From Glossina fuscipes (taxonomy: Eukaryota; Arthropoda; Insecta; Diptera; Glossinidae), in the NCBI RefSeq assembly GCF_014805625.2, contig NW_023998415.1, positions 35,184,747 through 35,248,746 on the forward strand: a stretch of 64,000 bases of DNA, in the 5' to 3' direction. Below, piece after piece: positions 1 to 11,499 of this stretch. Numbering within the stretch: position 1 is the first letter of the stretch; each line of letters begins with the position of its first letter. The notes under the pieces are model-generated. The model was not told the DNA's origin. It searched no databases and saw nothing but the letters and a program-made list of their open reading frames with translations. Both the position numbers and the translations under genes were made by a program.

Positions 1-244
1 CGCTCCCAATCATCTTAAACTTTAACATGTATTCTCTCTTAGGAGCATTTACAACCATAAATATTTTCGGATTGTCAGGTCAGGTTGTTATTTTTGGGGC
101 TTAAACAACCACTCAATTAGTCAAAGATCATATAAAAGGATGCTTATGAGGGGGACGGGGGAAGGTGGAACTTTTTGAATGCGCTGAGTTGATTTTCTGA
201 ACATAGTCGCCGAGCTGTACTACAGGCAATGGAACCCTTGTGTA

Positions 245-430
245 GCCTGTGTGTTCGCCACGTTTTTCATGTGTTTAATTTTTGAAATATTTTGATGAAA
301 TTTAATGCACCGAAATATTTTGGTACAACGCTATGAACGCTATTGGAAATGGTTCGGATTGGGCCTTTTTCTCGGTCACGTACCATATAATGCCTTGTTT
401 TGAAAAGTCTTTATATGAATAAGTGTAGGA
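245..430 (+). repeat. DINE-1-like repeat, family B, internal fragment
   Basis: This stretch matches the middle of the family B repeat seen at 27851-28200, 31560-31680 and 43080-43220. Shared segments in order are a run like ttttgaaatattttgatgaa, then a block like gctattggaaatggttcgga, then a 'catataa' box. Both repeat ends are missing. It is a non-coding fossil in sense orientation. Confidence 0.6.
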
Positions 431-440
431 TGATATAGGG

Positions 441-1407
441 TATTTAATGGTGCACGGAGTCCCGCTATAGTGTTCTTGCATATTTTTAAATGAATTTCGG
501 AAAATGATTTTATCTTTATTTTGCTATGACGATGGATTGTGAAGATAATTCATATTTTCCGAGAGGAAATGTAATACGAATTAGTGTTTATAATAGTATT
601 AGATAGGCCGAGCATACAATTGTAATCATGAAAGAGGATGGCAATTGAGCGGTCATAAAACTTTCTCACGACTAGCTAAACCCTACAAAAAAAAAATTAT
701 TTTTAGTTAAAAAACCTTCTGCTGCTTCCAATAATCGCTTAATAATTTTAGCAAAGAACGATCTCTTCAATTCATCTAAAGTAATATCCAATTAAATTTC
801 GCATCACCCTGAACTGTTCGTCGATGTTTATTAGATGCCACATCTATCACGAAAAATAGCTCGGAAAATCCTCTTGCTTAGAAAAGTCAATTTGGAGAAG
901 AGGGATCGGTTTGCTTTAGCTTATAAAAATTCGAGAAAGAAGTCAAAGAAAAGTGAAGAAATATATATTGGAACGAAGAAATGAAAGTAAATTTGTTTAG
1001 CAGTGGTGCAGGGGGAAGTCCAATTTGGTCAAAAGGAAAGGAATTACACACATTCGATTTATTAAAAAACCTGTGAAACATGGCTGAGGAAATCTAATGG
1101 TATAGGGCTGTTCTTTCGGGGGCAGTGTCGATCCGATACATCTCAGAACTTGTTGGAAACCTCAGTGCTATCGCACGCTAAAGCAAATATGGGAATTTCA
1201 GCAAGATAACGATCCGAAAAATTCGTTCATTCATTCAATTTCGCCAAAGCGCTGACCATTGAATGGCCAATTCACTCTCTCGGCCTCAATCCTCTTAAAA
1301 ATGTTGATGGTGTACTATAGCGTCATGCCTTTTGTAGCGATAAGAAACAGTTACGGGAAAATATTCAAAAAATATTGTATGATATGGTGGCAGAGAGACT
1401 TGTGATA
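441..1407. other. No gene seen
   Basis: AT-rich sequence without a convincing reading frame, splice pattern or repeat match to the rest of the window. The short open frames have no protein-like composition. Confidence 0.5.
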
Positions 1408-1592
1408 ATTACTATTATTATTAGTATTATTATTATTTATTACGCCAGAGAGAAATAAATTCCAAGACTAAAATCTTAATGCACTAGCATCTAAGACTAT
1501 CGGCTTTTATTAAAAACTCTGCCGCACTTGAGATTCGAACCCACGACTATTGAGTTGCTAGTCGAGATTCCTCGCCTTCGGCCACTCAGGCA
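1408..1592 (-). mobile_element. tRNA-derived SINE, full-looking copy
   Basis: Read on the minus strand, the element starts with an A-box-like stretch (tgagtggccgaaggcg, as in Leu/Ser-type tRNAs). It continues through a hairpin cgacta...tagtcg and a clear B box (gggttcgaatctc). A non-tRNA body of about 90 bp follows, then a tail of (AAT)n-type repeats at 1408-1440. This is the usual SINE layout: RNA polymerase III promoter, body, simple-repeat tail. Diverged copies lie at 18228-18352 (-) and 44398-44570 (+), so it is dispersed and not a tRNA gene. Mobility would depend on a LINE partner that I cannot identify. Confidence 0.75.
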
Positions 1593-3060
1593 GATGTATG
1601 ATAATTAATTTGATCCATGTTTGAATTGATTTCTATAAAAATGCTTACTTTTGAGTACAATATTTTCCGATGATTTTCAGTTTTTGTATGCGCATCTATT
1701 CCACTGCCCACCTGGGAACAAGCATTACTTCTTGAAATGAACTTGTTTTACTTTTTTGTTTATACTTATAGCATAGTATCTCAGAAATCATTTTTAAATA
1801 CGAAAATGTTCCTGCTTCATGAGTACATAATAAATTTAACATATAATCGAAGAAAAATGGAAGAGAATATTTGCCTACGCCGCCACCTCCCTCTCCATGC
1901 GCTGGATGAAACAACATGCACCAATTTTTTGTGCTCACATACAGATCCGCAAGGTAATCTACACATAATTGATATCAGAATCAAGGTCTATCTATTCGAA
2001 TGAATTTTCTATAAAATATGCTCTATTTCCTAACGCTTACCATAACACATATCTACATATAAGTAAAAAAAAAAAAATAAATAAATAAATAAAAATTATT
2101 TTTGTGCCATATCGCATTCATTCAGTATTCTTAATTCCCTCGATTAATACAAATTTGAAAAATGCACTTAAATTTATCTAAGCGGTTTCAGCGGTTCACT
2201 GAGCATAATCTAAATGATTTACAATTTTAGATTTATGTCTTAATGCGGGATATTTTGCAAAAAAATATATCCTATATGCTTTAAGCGGAATATCGCATGT
2301 ACGAATGAATTCTTATCAACATGTCAATATTAAAACCTTTAGCATTACTTGCGTTCATTTATCTGCATTGACATGGTAAGCAATTAAAATTGTTTACGCA
2401 TTTGTTGCTTGTAATTACAAGAATCGTTAAAGAAAATTTTGCTTATATATGAGCCACGTTATATATAATTTTTGTTTTTTTTTCAAATTATGGTCGCTCA
2501 CGAACATGATGTAACACATAAACGGCACGCATTTTTGATTATCATTTACAATGATCACTGTTACGTTGTGCTTGTGAAAGTGTATCTTGAACTAAAGCAT
2601 ATTTAGCAAACTATTTTCTTAATTGATTACAAAGTGGAATACTATATATAAAAGAGGTATAGTCATGCATTCAATTAAATTAATACGATTCATTAATTAA
2701 CAAGAGGAAGCATATATTTTTTATATTTATTCATCAATTTTCTATGTACACGCTGGTCGCAAATTAAGCATTCATTCAATTAACTAAGCTAAGCATAAGA
2801 GCTTGAAAAAACATCTTCACAACTAAATTCCAATTATATGAGAGATGGAGCTAAAACTGCTTCATTATATGCATATATGTTTGCTGTTTTAAATCTTAAC
2901 TAAAGAAACATGAAATCCTCTACATAAACTCGTCTCCAATCAAATATAAACTTTTAAATTTTATGCATATTTCTTCTTACGGAATCTTGCATAATAATTA
3001 TATTTATGCATGCATGCGAAAAAAAATGCAATATATAATATATATGACACGTTCGACATA
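1593..3060. other. No gene seen; short (AAAT)n repeat
   Basis: AT-rich non-coding sequence. The only structured element is a tetranucleotide tract (aaat repeated) at about 2078-2096. No open frame looks protein-like. Confidence 0.5.
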
Positions 3061-3099
3061 ATGGGTCATATGAAAAGTCTTTGCAGTTTTTTCCGCGGT

Positions 3100-3400
3100 T
3101 TAGAGCCCCTTTTTGTGGCCTGCTCTTTTCAATTTTTCAGATTCCAAACTTCCCCTATTCTTGACAGTTTACGAACCGATCTTGCTCCCCCATCGACTTT
3201 TTCGACCAGAGCGAGATGCATCTTTGACATCGAAATTTTCGGAATTGAATCTAGCAAATCACTTCTGGGTGCTTCGCTCGCTCACAGCATTCTCGCCGTA
3301 CATTTCGCAAATTTCTCAGCATGTTTTTGCAAGTTTTCTCTTTTTTTTTTTTGTAGTAAAACAGCATCACATAGGGTATTTTGTCAGATATTTCACTAAT
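3100..3400 (-). mobile_element. mariner transposase N-terminal fragment (fossil)
   Basis: On the minus strand a frame with several stops reads like the DNA-binding half of a mariner transposase. It contains the pieces EICEMYGENAVSERSTQK, FARFNSENFDVKDASRSGR and KSRWGSKIG, which match the family pattern around 'FARFrsgnFDvkDaPRSGRP'. No catalytic half and no inverted repeats are visible, so it is a 5' remnant. A plus-strand open frame of 129 codons over the same bases is only a shadow of it. Confidence 0.65.
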
Positions 3401-3701
3401 TTTCAAATCAATATAACTTTTTAGACGAGCAAAGAAATGGAAAGGCGAACTGAAATGTCACCTCGTGCCACCACGTATTGGCCGATATATAGGCATTAAC
3501 ATAATTCGGTGCAAAAAGTCCGGAAAGACTTTTTATATGATCTAATATTATTATTGTTTTACTGGGAATTGCTTTGTAATACAATATGTGTATGCATAAC
3601 TTACTAATGCTTATTAAAGCATCAAATATAGATTTCATATAGGAAAAGCAAATAAATGCTTTTTTAATTTGAAATAAAAACAAAACGATAAAAACATTCG
3701 T

Positions 3702-3728
3702 TTTTTTTATTTTTTATTTAATAATAAG
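3702..3728 (-). promoter_or_regulatory. Probable polyadenylation signal for the 3806-4071 exon
   Basis: On the minus strand this reads attaaataaaaaataaaa, containing overlapping AATAAA hexamers about 80-100 nt after the stop codon at 3806-3808. The spacing suits a 3' untranslated region. In an AT-rich genome such hexamers also occur by chance. Confidence 0.45.
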
Positions 3729-3805
3729 AAAATAAATGCCTCTGGACCTCAATTCATAAATACCAACTTTTGCCACTTTTCCGCACAAATCTGCTCATAT
3801 TTCAT

Positions 3806-4071
3806 TTATTTCACAATTTCATAAATAAGGTCATTAAGAGTTCGCAAATTATTGGAATAAGCCAATGCTGCATCATAACGTCGAAGTAAAAGGTCCAATT
3901 GAGCTATAACGCATAATCTTTGTGGCAAGCTCGCATAAATATGTTTGGAGATAACATGGTCGCTGAACTGTTCTAGCAATAACTTGATGATGCCACGAGA
4001 TACACGATTTAGATGAAACTCAGTTATCATCTGTTTCCGTTTCTGTAACGATCTCCATTGACCATTGGTAA
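3806..4071 (-). CDS. Last coding exon of an unrecognised gene
   Basis: A minus-strand frame of 88 codons runs from a good acceptor (gcgttgcag, intron side to 4072) to a TAA at 3806. It begins TNGQWRSLQKRKQMITEFHL and ends LNDLIYEIVK. The composition is that of a real protein: amphipathic helices rich in Leu, Ile, Arg and Ser, with two segments (RLCVIAQLDLLLRRYDAALA and RGIIKLLLEQFSDHVISKHI) that look like alpha-solenoid helices. Two bases before the first full codon imply that the upstream exon ends in phase 1. AATAAA signals follow. No domain is recognised and upstream exons, which must lie to the right on the minus strand, were not found with confidence. It could instead be a piece of an older mobile element, but it has no frameshift or stop. 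Confidence 0.5.
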
Positions 4072-4474
4072 CTGCAACGCGATTTTCATTTTTAAAAATG
4101 ACATTTTCAGCCCAAAAACCACACCCAAAACTTATTTCTGCACACGAAAGAGTCGTTTAGAAACATTAGATTTGTTTCTTATTTACGAAGCCATTTAACC
4201 AAAGTGTTTAACTTGTTTTCATAACAAGCTCTAATGACTTCTATAGATTGTAAAAGTGTATATGTAGTGTAGCAATATATTGAAAGAAAGATTTGATCGA
4301 AATCGTAATCAGAAAGTGTGTTTGTTTTATTTGCGTTTGCACTCGTACTTAGGTAAGCATATAAAAAGTTTTTAAGTTTAAAAAGAAAAACTGCTCCTTA
4401 ATATTTTTGGCAATTTGCTGCCTAAGAAAAAGAAAAGAGTTATAGTTTCAACAAACAAGGTTTGCTTTAAAGCA
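4072..4474. other. No gene seen; presumed intron of the 3806-4071 gene
   Basis: Non-coding AT-rich sequence just upstream (minus strand) of the exon ending at 4071. No coding-like frame was found. If that exon is real, this is its intron. Confidence 0.4.
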
Positions 4475-4790
4475 ACTAAAACCAAGTAAAAACACTATAG
4501 CTGGACATGCCCCACCGTTAAATACCCTGCACCATTTCGCTTAATACAGTTTGTGAAATAAGGCGTTATATGGAAGATGATCGAAAAAGTGGTCCCAGCC
4601 GAACCAATTTCATCATAATATCTCAAAAATTTCGATCCGTAGCTTAAACACAAAAAAACGAGACGGACAGACGGAGAGATAAGCTTAAAGCAAATCGAAA
4701 AATTATTCTCAATTGATCGGCACAATAAAAGCTGAGTTTATGTCAAATCCTTCTAGACGTTACATACATCCGCACAAACTTAATATATCC
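4475..4790 (-). repeat. DINE-1-like repeat, family B, internally deleted
   Basis: The left end (aaaccaagtaaaaacactat) matches the reverse complement of the family B 3' end at 28835-28860. A middle with gacggacagacggag follows, and the right end (cgcacaaacttaatatatcc) matches the family's 5' part. At about 315 bp against roughly 750 bp for the copy at 43308-44060, it has lost its centre. Confidence 0.65.
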
Positions 4791-5114
4791 TTATATAACA
4801 GATCAGTTTATCGAGACGATTCTGCTGCGTTTAAATTGTTAAGAAAACGTAAAATAAAAAATTTCATTCCAATTTAACAGAAATAATTAAAAATTTTATT
4901 ACTCCTTTACTTTCGCCTAAGCTCAAGGTACTGAATCATTGTAAATTCGAGCTTCGAGCTAATGCATCCAATCTCTCTCTCTCTTCACTGTGATTTTGCT
5001 TTAATAATCATGAATATGATTTTCTTTTATCCACTAAAACAAAAAAACAATATATATATATATACCAAAAATGTGGGAATATTAGGTGAACAACATTGTA
5101 ACACTGGCAAATAT

Positions 5115-5870
5115 GTTTCATAACAACAGTGTTGTCGGATAAAATATACTATCAAATACCCTTCGCCACTTCACGAAATATAACTTTTCATTTATTTTCG
5201 TCCAGGGGAAAGCATACTCTGCACGGGAACACCTATAGGGAAGATGGACCGTCAAATGTCAAATTCGGTGAAATTAATATTCTTGTCCATAGATCATTCA
5301 CATATTTTCGTCATAAATGTTAAAAATAAGATTTCGTTGGCCGATGTGAGGGCCGAAGAATAGATCTACATAGTCCAAAAATTATACCACTGACGTTTAT
5401 GTCAAATTACAATTATGGGCCAATTTTCAATATGAAATATTGAAGGTCCGACATTTTCGCCCTATAAAGTTTCAGCAGTCGTGGGTTAAACAAATTGCTT
5501 CATATAATCTAAATATTTCTCATCAATTTAGAATGCCAAAATACTATCGTTGAGTGATTCTTGTAAAGGAATTTAAAATTGTGATTTTTTTTTCTTATAA
5601 CGACTTTTCAAAATAAAGGTTTATACGGGATGTGTTTGCAAAAGTCGTCCGATTCGAATTATTTTGATCTTTAGACCAAAACACTTGAATATACCAAATT
5701 TCATTTGAATATCTTAGAAATATTTAAAAAAAGAATACATGGACGCAAGTCGGACAGATAGGCAGGCAAGCTTAAGTCCGTTCAGCGATTGATTCCGAAT
5801 CAATAGGCATAATACAACAAGGTGAGCTTATTTTAAGCTCTTGTGCGCGTTACATACGTTCGCACAAAAT
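5115..5870 (-). repeat. DINE-1-like repeat, family B, near full length
   Basis: Minus-oriented copy with the 3' terminal block at the left (gttgtcggataaaatatact) and the 5' block at the right (cgttcgcacaaaattaatat). The gacagataggcaggcaag segment lies between them. Length and order of blocks agree with the copy at 43308-44060. It is followed by an (AG)n tract at 5884-5903. Confidence 0.65.
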
Positions 5871-6656
5871 TAATATACAAAAATAGAGAGAGAGAGAGAG
5901 AGAAGGATATAAAAATCATACTATTATCTATGATTGCCGTTGTTGGATGTTATATATGGAATGATAAATTTAATATACCTCTAGTGTATGATAGCGAATA
6001 TAAAACTTTGAGATTATTTAAATTTGAATGGTCTACATTAGCAATGTGTTCAAGATCATTGCGCTAATTTAGACTGTCGCACAAAAGAATTTTCCCATTG
6101 AAAATATGTTTTAACTTTGGAACCAAAATCGATGTGTTCATGTGTACGGTCATATATGTAAGCGGCAAGTTGCCAAAAATAATAAAAATCATTATAAAGC
6201 GCTTTACGGGATGTATATCTATACTTATGTCCATGTATTTATATATATATATATGTATATATATGTAAAATATTTAAAAAATAATAAGCTCTTAAAAAAA
6301 TTAAAGTTTATTTATTCATGTCGTTTATTCAATTCGCATCCTACTATTAATGTTCGAACGTTTAATATTTTTTAGACTAATTATATTGTTTATGAAAGCT
6401 ATGTTGGGTGTGTGTAAATTATGAGCATTTGCATGAAATAAACAAAAATTTGTTAAAAAAGAAAAACGATAAAATTTTATTAATTTAGAAGAAAAAAACG
6501 TAAGAATTACAAAATAATCGAATATATCCTGCAGTTGTGTCAAAGTGTCGTTTCATTACGTAACAAACCAAATGAAGACATATAGAGATTTGCGCGAAAA
6601 CGTGGACTTATGGACATAAACCCACAGTAAATTTTTAAAATTGGCTTTAATATGTA
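5871..6656. other. No gene seen; (AG)n and (TA)n tracts
   Basis: Contains an (AG)n microsatellite at about 5884-5903 and a TA/TG-rich patch at 6238-6266. The remainder is unremarkable AT-rich DNA. Confidence 0.5.
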
Positions 6657-7434
6657 AAAAAAAAGTAAGAAAGTTATATTCGGCGGATACCGAATCTTAC
6701 ATACCCACCACTATATTTTTCGCATTGCTATTCTATTCTCCAAGTTCTTTTATTTGATACCCATATCGCTGGTATTATTAAGAAAAAATTAATCGCTGTG
6801 CCCACCATATCCATTTCAAAATTAACCCATATTTAGCTAATCCAGATAATATATCTTCATTTCATTTCTTCATTTGAGGAGTGTACAAAAGAGTATAACA
6901 CGTTTTATCTTGCTTGGCTTATGATAAATAAGCATTAAACGTCAAAAAAGTGAAAAAAAAAAACATTTAATTACTCATAACTATGTTGTGGGCATGGCCG
7001 ATCGGCTTCATTTTTAGACCTAAAGAGTAGAGCGTATCGCTAAGTAAATATGAAAAGTTTCTGTCTTTAATTTTAATAATTTCCGAGTAACAAGCAAAAA
7101 TCCAAAAATTTTTATTAGAAAAAACTGACTCCACTGCGCGCTTCTACTCCGACCAATTTGGCCCATCTTCAATATCAACTTGCGTAGAGAAACTTCCAAT
7201 GTTTCTACCAAATTTGAGGATGATATCTTCATTTTTGCGACCAGAAGCGTGCCTACAATACACATCACATAGACCCTTAGACGGACAGACAATGCTAAAT
7301 CAATTCAGTATTTCACGCTGATCAACATATATATACTTTATAGAGTGTCTCAAGCTTTCTTTTGGGATTTTACATACGTAGTGAGGAAAAGGAACAAAAT
7401 GAAACGAATACCACCACCTTACAGCGATGGGTAT
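6657..7434 (-). repeat. DINE-1-like repeat, family A, near full length
   Basis: Minus-oriented copy. The left end carries a hairpin in sense order attcgg-tatccg-ccgaat followed by a cttact tail, and the right end is the 5' start 'tatacccatcgctg'. Inside are the family marks tatatatgttgatcagcgtg, a gtctgtccgtct segment and a block with gaagatgggccaaattggtc. The copies at 37030-37915 and 40597-41387 share these. A minus-strand open frame of 90 codons (7020-7292) is only this repeat. Confidence 0.7.
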
Positions 7435-8117
7435 AAAAACAAAAAACATACTTGAAGAGACAAGCAATAAGAACATTATTAGTTAAATCATTTGCCATGA
7501 CATTTCAAATAGTCTGTATGTGTCTGCAGAAGCACATGCATAACAACATGCGTACTTATTGTCCGTGATGAGAAGCGAAATTAAATATACAAAAGAAGAA
7601 TGCAAACAAACAAGTGTTTGTACGTTTCCGCTCGAATTATATGCTATATTGGTATATAGATTCTATATATGCTATATGCTACATGCTATATGCTATATGA
7701 GGATGGATTGAATATATTTACGTTGAAATTGAATTTTTAAGCGCAATTTATTTTATATAAGCTTTTCCAGTGACAATGAATGATGTGTTTTTTTTTTTTT
7801 TTTTTGTTGCTTTATACTCACTTCAATGTTTAAGGTCTCGTAAGTATGTGTCTGCTGGATTTGCTTAAAAAGCGGATTCAGTTTATCTATCTTGGCCCCT
7901 CTACGTCTGCCCGTCTGGCGAAATTCAAACAAAAAAAAACCTGTGTCTAAAACGAAAGTTTATTTATTTATTTTTTTTTTTTTGTCTTTTCTTATCACCT
8001 TCGTCACGCCAAGTCAGCAAAAAGCATACCAGGAGTTCGCTTGTAATTATCAAAAACAAGACAAAAAACATTTTAGCCGGCCAAAGACTTATTTTCATCA
8101 TAAGATCTCAATTATCG
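7435..8117. other. No gene seen; short ATATGCT tandem repeat
   Basis: Holds an imperfect tandem of the 7-mer atatgct at about 7638-7700, a T tract at 7788-7805 and another at 7971-7983. Family-like gtctgcccgtctgg at 7906-7919 hints at a shredded DINE-like copy. No coding frame is credible. Confidence 0.45.
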
Positions 8118-8119
8118 TA

Positions 8120-9297
8120 TTAGGTTGAGGAAAACGAAATCAATTATTTTTTCAGTAGATGACTGCAGTGCTCGATATCTCGCAAAGAATCGATCAAGCA
8201 ATTTCCGATTTATGCTCGTTGGAAAGGTGACATTTCGCACTAAAAGAATGCTTTTCTTATTTTATTTGAGTTCATTAAGTAGTGCCTTGCAGGGTGTTAA
8301 AAATCGAAGTCAACAAAGAGAAAATTCGATACATTTTGCAATTTTTCGTTGATAAGGACGAAAATGTAAGACAAATGCAAGGCTGATATTGTGTATGGTG
8401 TTTATGGTCCCGATAATGTAACCGCCAATTACATGCAATTTTGGTTCCGGTATTTTTCATGTTAAAGATGCACCTCGCACAGGTAGGTTCGTCGTCGAAA
8501 ATGTCGATAAGGTGACAGCATATTACCAGTCGTAGCATCGCTTAATAGTTAAAGGTCAAGCATAATACAGTTGCAAACCATATGCTCAAAGCTGGATTCA
8601 AAACGAAGCTTGATGTTTGGATGCCGCAACAAATAGCACAAAAAAAGCGTAATGGATCAAGATTTCCACTTGCGAAGCCGTTTCTTAAGCGGATGCGTGT
8701 GAATGACGATCGTTGTCAAGCCGCTCAAACGGTGGCCTATGGACCAAGACTAACGGCCAGATAGATTCTATTATACACATGGTGGGAATGGAAAGGGAGC
8801 ATTTCAAATCATACAACCAAACACTAAATGTGAGTCTCTACTGTCAATAAGTGGACCGCTTGAAACTAACAATTGACCAGAAATAACCAGAATTGACCGA
8901 CAGAACAAGTGTTGTGTTCCATCAGAACAACGCCCGGTCACACACATTTATAGTGACTCACCGAAAACTCCGGCACCTTGGTTGGAAAGTTTTGATGCAT
9001 CCTCCGGATGGTCGGCATCTAGCACTAAGCTATTGCCACATTTTCCTTGCATTGCCAAAATTCCTTACTAATAAGAAATTGGCATCGAGGAAAGATTGTG
9101 AAAATCGATTACTAAAGTGTTTTGCCAATAGGCACTAAGTCATCTACAAGGGAGGTGTTACGAAGCTACCTTTAAAATGGCAGCAACTTATAGAGCAACA
9201 CGATGCATACTTGACCAAAATATGTCATCCGAAATATGTTAAAAAAAAGTCTTGACGTTCATGAAATAATAATGGATTTCTTTTTCCCCAAACCATA
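8120..9297 (+). mobile_element. mariner transposon with both inverted repeats, inactivated
   Basis: The left end starts ttaggttgaggaaaacgaaa after a TA at 8118-8119. The right end, read in reverse, is tatggtttggggaaaaagaa and is followed by TA. The two ends align as imperfect terminal inverted repeats. Between them is a disrupted mariner transposase: VYGPDNVTANYMQFWF near 8380, LKAGFKTKLDVWMPQQ near 8585, AAQTVAYGPRLTAR near 8725, then FHQNNARSH near 8920, SRKDCENRLLKCFANRH near 9085 and KLPLKWQQLIEQHDAYL near 9163. Mariners need a DD34D triad. The second Asp in the usual HQDNARPH block is Asn here, and the third-Asp block is scrambled (HPPDGRHLALSYCHIF). With many stops as well, the copy is dead. 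At about 1.18 kb it is slightly short for the family. Confidence 0.85.
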
Positions 9298-9339
9298 TAT
9301 GACAATATTAGCATCAAGTTTTCGAAATTAATTCTTCCC

Positions 9340-10240
9340 GATATTATTTTGCCTTCGAGTCATATTTTAAAACACATCAGAACAACGTCTTCATTCCCTG
9401 ATGGTTGAAAAGTGACAATAGTCACTACTATCGGGAAACAACCAATCTCACTTCTTCCTGAAGAATTCCGCCCAATTAGTATCCTTCCTCTTTTATCGAA
9501 AATTGTAAAGCAGTTGATAACCGATCAGATTAGGCTGCACCTGCATACGAGCAGGTTGCTGTGTGCTAATCAATCGGAGTAAAAACCTGGGCATAGGTGG
9601 AACAGGGCGATGTTTAAAAGATTAGAGGACATTCGCCCAGACTATGATAGGACTCATCTGACTATCCTTGTAATCCAAAGCTTTTGATACAGTTAACCAC
9701 AATTAAATATTATTTTGGGTTTAGTCCGAATGCGATTGAGTTGATCGGGTCTGATTTGATAGACCGATATCAACGTGTGGTTGCTCACAATTCTATTTTC
9801 GTATTGAAAATAATCACTTTTGATGCCCACAGCAGCGGTCGATTTTGAGGCCTATTCTATTTAGTACTTTCATTAATGATTTGGTGACATGCTGTCACAA
9901 CTGTTGCATATACTTCTTCACAAGCTTATCTATCCTCGAACACAAGGACACTTATATGAAAAATTTGTTATTTTTATCGTCCAAATGGACGATGAATTTG
10001 ATTCTGCCTGACCATAAGTATTTGATATCATCAAGGCTGTTCTCTGTTAAGGCTGAACCAAAAACTACATGTGCAGACATCGCACGGTAAAACAGACAAA
10101 CACATTGAAGTCGATTTATTATAACGAGAGAGTGCCCATCAGCCAAAGTACATAAAATTTCGTCAGAATAATTCAAAATATGCGATCATTAGGCTGAATA
10201 ACGCTATCTATCATCAAGCAGGTAAATTTAAGTGAAATCA
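9340..10240 (+). mobile_element. Non-LTR retrotransposon reverse transcriptase fragment (fossil)
   Basis: A plus-strand frame with several breaks carries reverse transcriptase landmarks. They are EEFRPISILPLLSKIVKQLI at about 9460, QIRLHLHTSRLLCANQS at about 9525, a segment like KRLEDIRPDYDRTHLTI near 9616, the fingers/palm motif FDTVNHN near 9685, and 'ILFSTFINDL' at about 9850 where LINEs have 'GPLLFSIFINDLP'. The catalytic YADD box is not visible. No ends can be drawn; limits are approximate. It starts just beyond the mariner and is probably an older insertion. Confidence 0.65.
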
Positions 10241-11499
10241 TAAAATGATTGTGAATCGATTAATATACTGACAGATGGTTCTGTCGTCAGTCCTTCTGTT
10301 ACATACGTTCGTATGTATAGTAAGCAGCCTGTATTTCAGTTTATAATACTGACCGCGAAATGTTGCTTGACTTCATAAAACTGCGATATATTTACAATAT
10401 ATATGTATATATATATATTGCGTATAAATGTTGAATGGGGAATATTCAACACAAAAGATGTCATGTTCAGTTGGGGTTAAATCTCTTTATATCCGCAATA
10501 CCTTTTGCGTAATATTATCGATCGTATTTTACTTACTGCATACATTAAAATTATATTTTGTTATAAATCCGCAGCACTTTGTTGATATTTATGCAAACCG
10601 AAAACTAGTTTAAGCACCACAGTCCGGTAAGGCCGAGCATTAGATACTCTACATCGCTTCGCCTAATATAATTCTTCATCTATCTTCATCACCTATAAAA
10701 TAATCAAAAGCTTACTTGTTTCGAGAAACGTGTAAGAAATCAAAATCGTCCCTCATTTTGAAGTTGGATATCCTACGGTTCAGGGGAAGAGTGCTAGGTT
10801 CAATTAGCTGAAAGTATCATAAGACATAGGAAATAACAATACACTTAGGTTTAAGTTGACTTGACAAACGACGGATTTGAAGCATCCCAATTAGAAAACA
10901 TATGCATGTTGACCTGTTCTACCTTCAAGAAGGTAAAGAAACGAAAATTCCCTCAGTGATCTGATTTGCCAAGCAAAGTTCTCCTCTCTTCTCTTTTGAT
11001 GATGCAAAGGAAAACAAAATCGTCGATCCACTTCTGCGTTATTTAATTTTTTTCATTTTTCTTCCTGACCTAATGAGAAAATCGCACGCGAGTTAGAAAT
11101 TATTAGTATTTATCCATTTCTTTGTCACTCCAGATCCTTGTTTACCTAGATTAAGCCTAGCTAAATGAACTAAATGTTGAATAAAATGACAACCATGTGT
11201 GAATAAGTCAATCCCAAGCGTCAGCTATTCCTTTACTTCGGAGTGAACCATGACAATAAGTGAATATTTCTTGCGAAGAATCCCTGGTTAAACGGTGAGC
11301 GTAACCTTGGCCTGGCAACCGTTAACATAAGTAGGGTAAGAAAAACTCTCTAAATCACTTTAATCCAAATTTATCATGGCAAACTTATGTCAACACATTA
11401 TTCTGCATTAATTTTCATCACGAAATACTAGAACTTAGAACTAGTTTGGCAAAAACTTAATTTTTTGAAAGAATTTTCGTATGAGCTGTAGTTCGAGTT
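10241..11499. other. No gene seen; DINE-like end fragment
   Basis: A minus-oriented family B end is recognisable at about 10615-10790 (ggccgagcattagatactct, cgcctaatataattcttcat). The rest is AT-rich, apart from a TA tract near 10396-10420, and shows nothing further. Confidence 0.4.

Noticed and set aside
1500..1590. A genuine tRNA gene
   Set aside because: A and B boxes are present, but no acceptor stem closes, and the unit is dispersed with a simple-repeat tail, so it is a SINE.
3010..3424. Plus-strand frames of 103 and 129 codons
   Set aside because: They lie opposite a mariner transposase fragment, which explains the sequence better.
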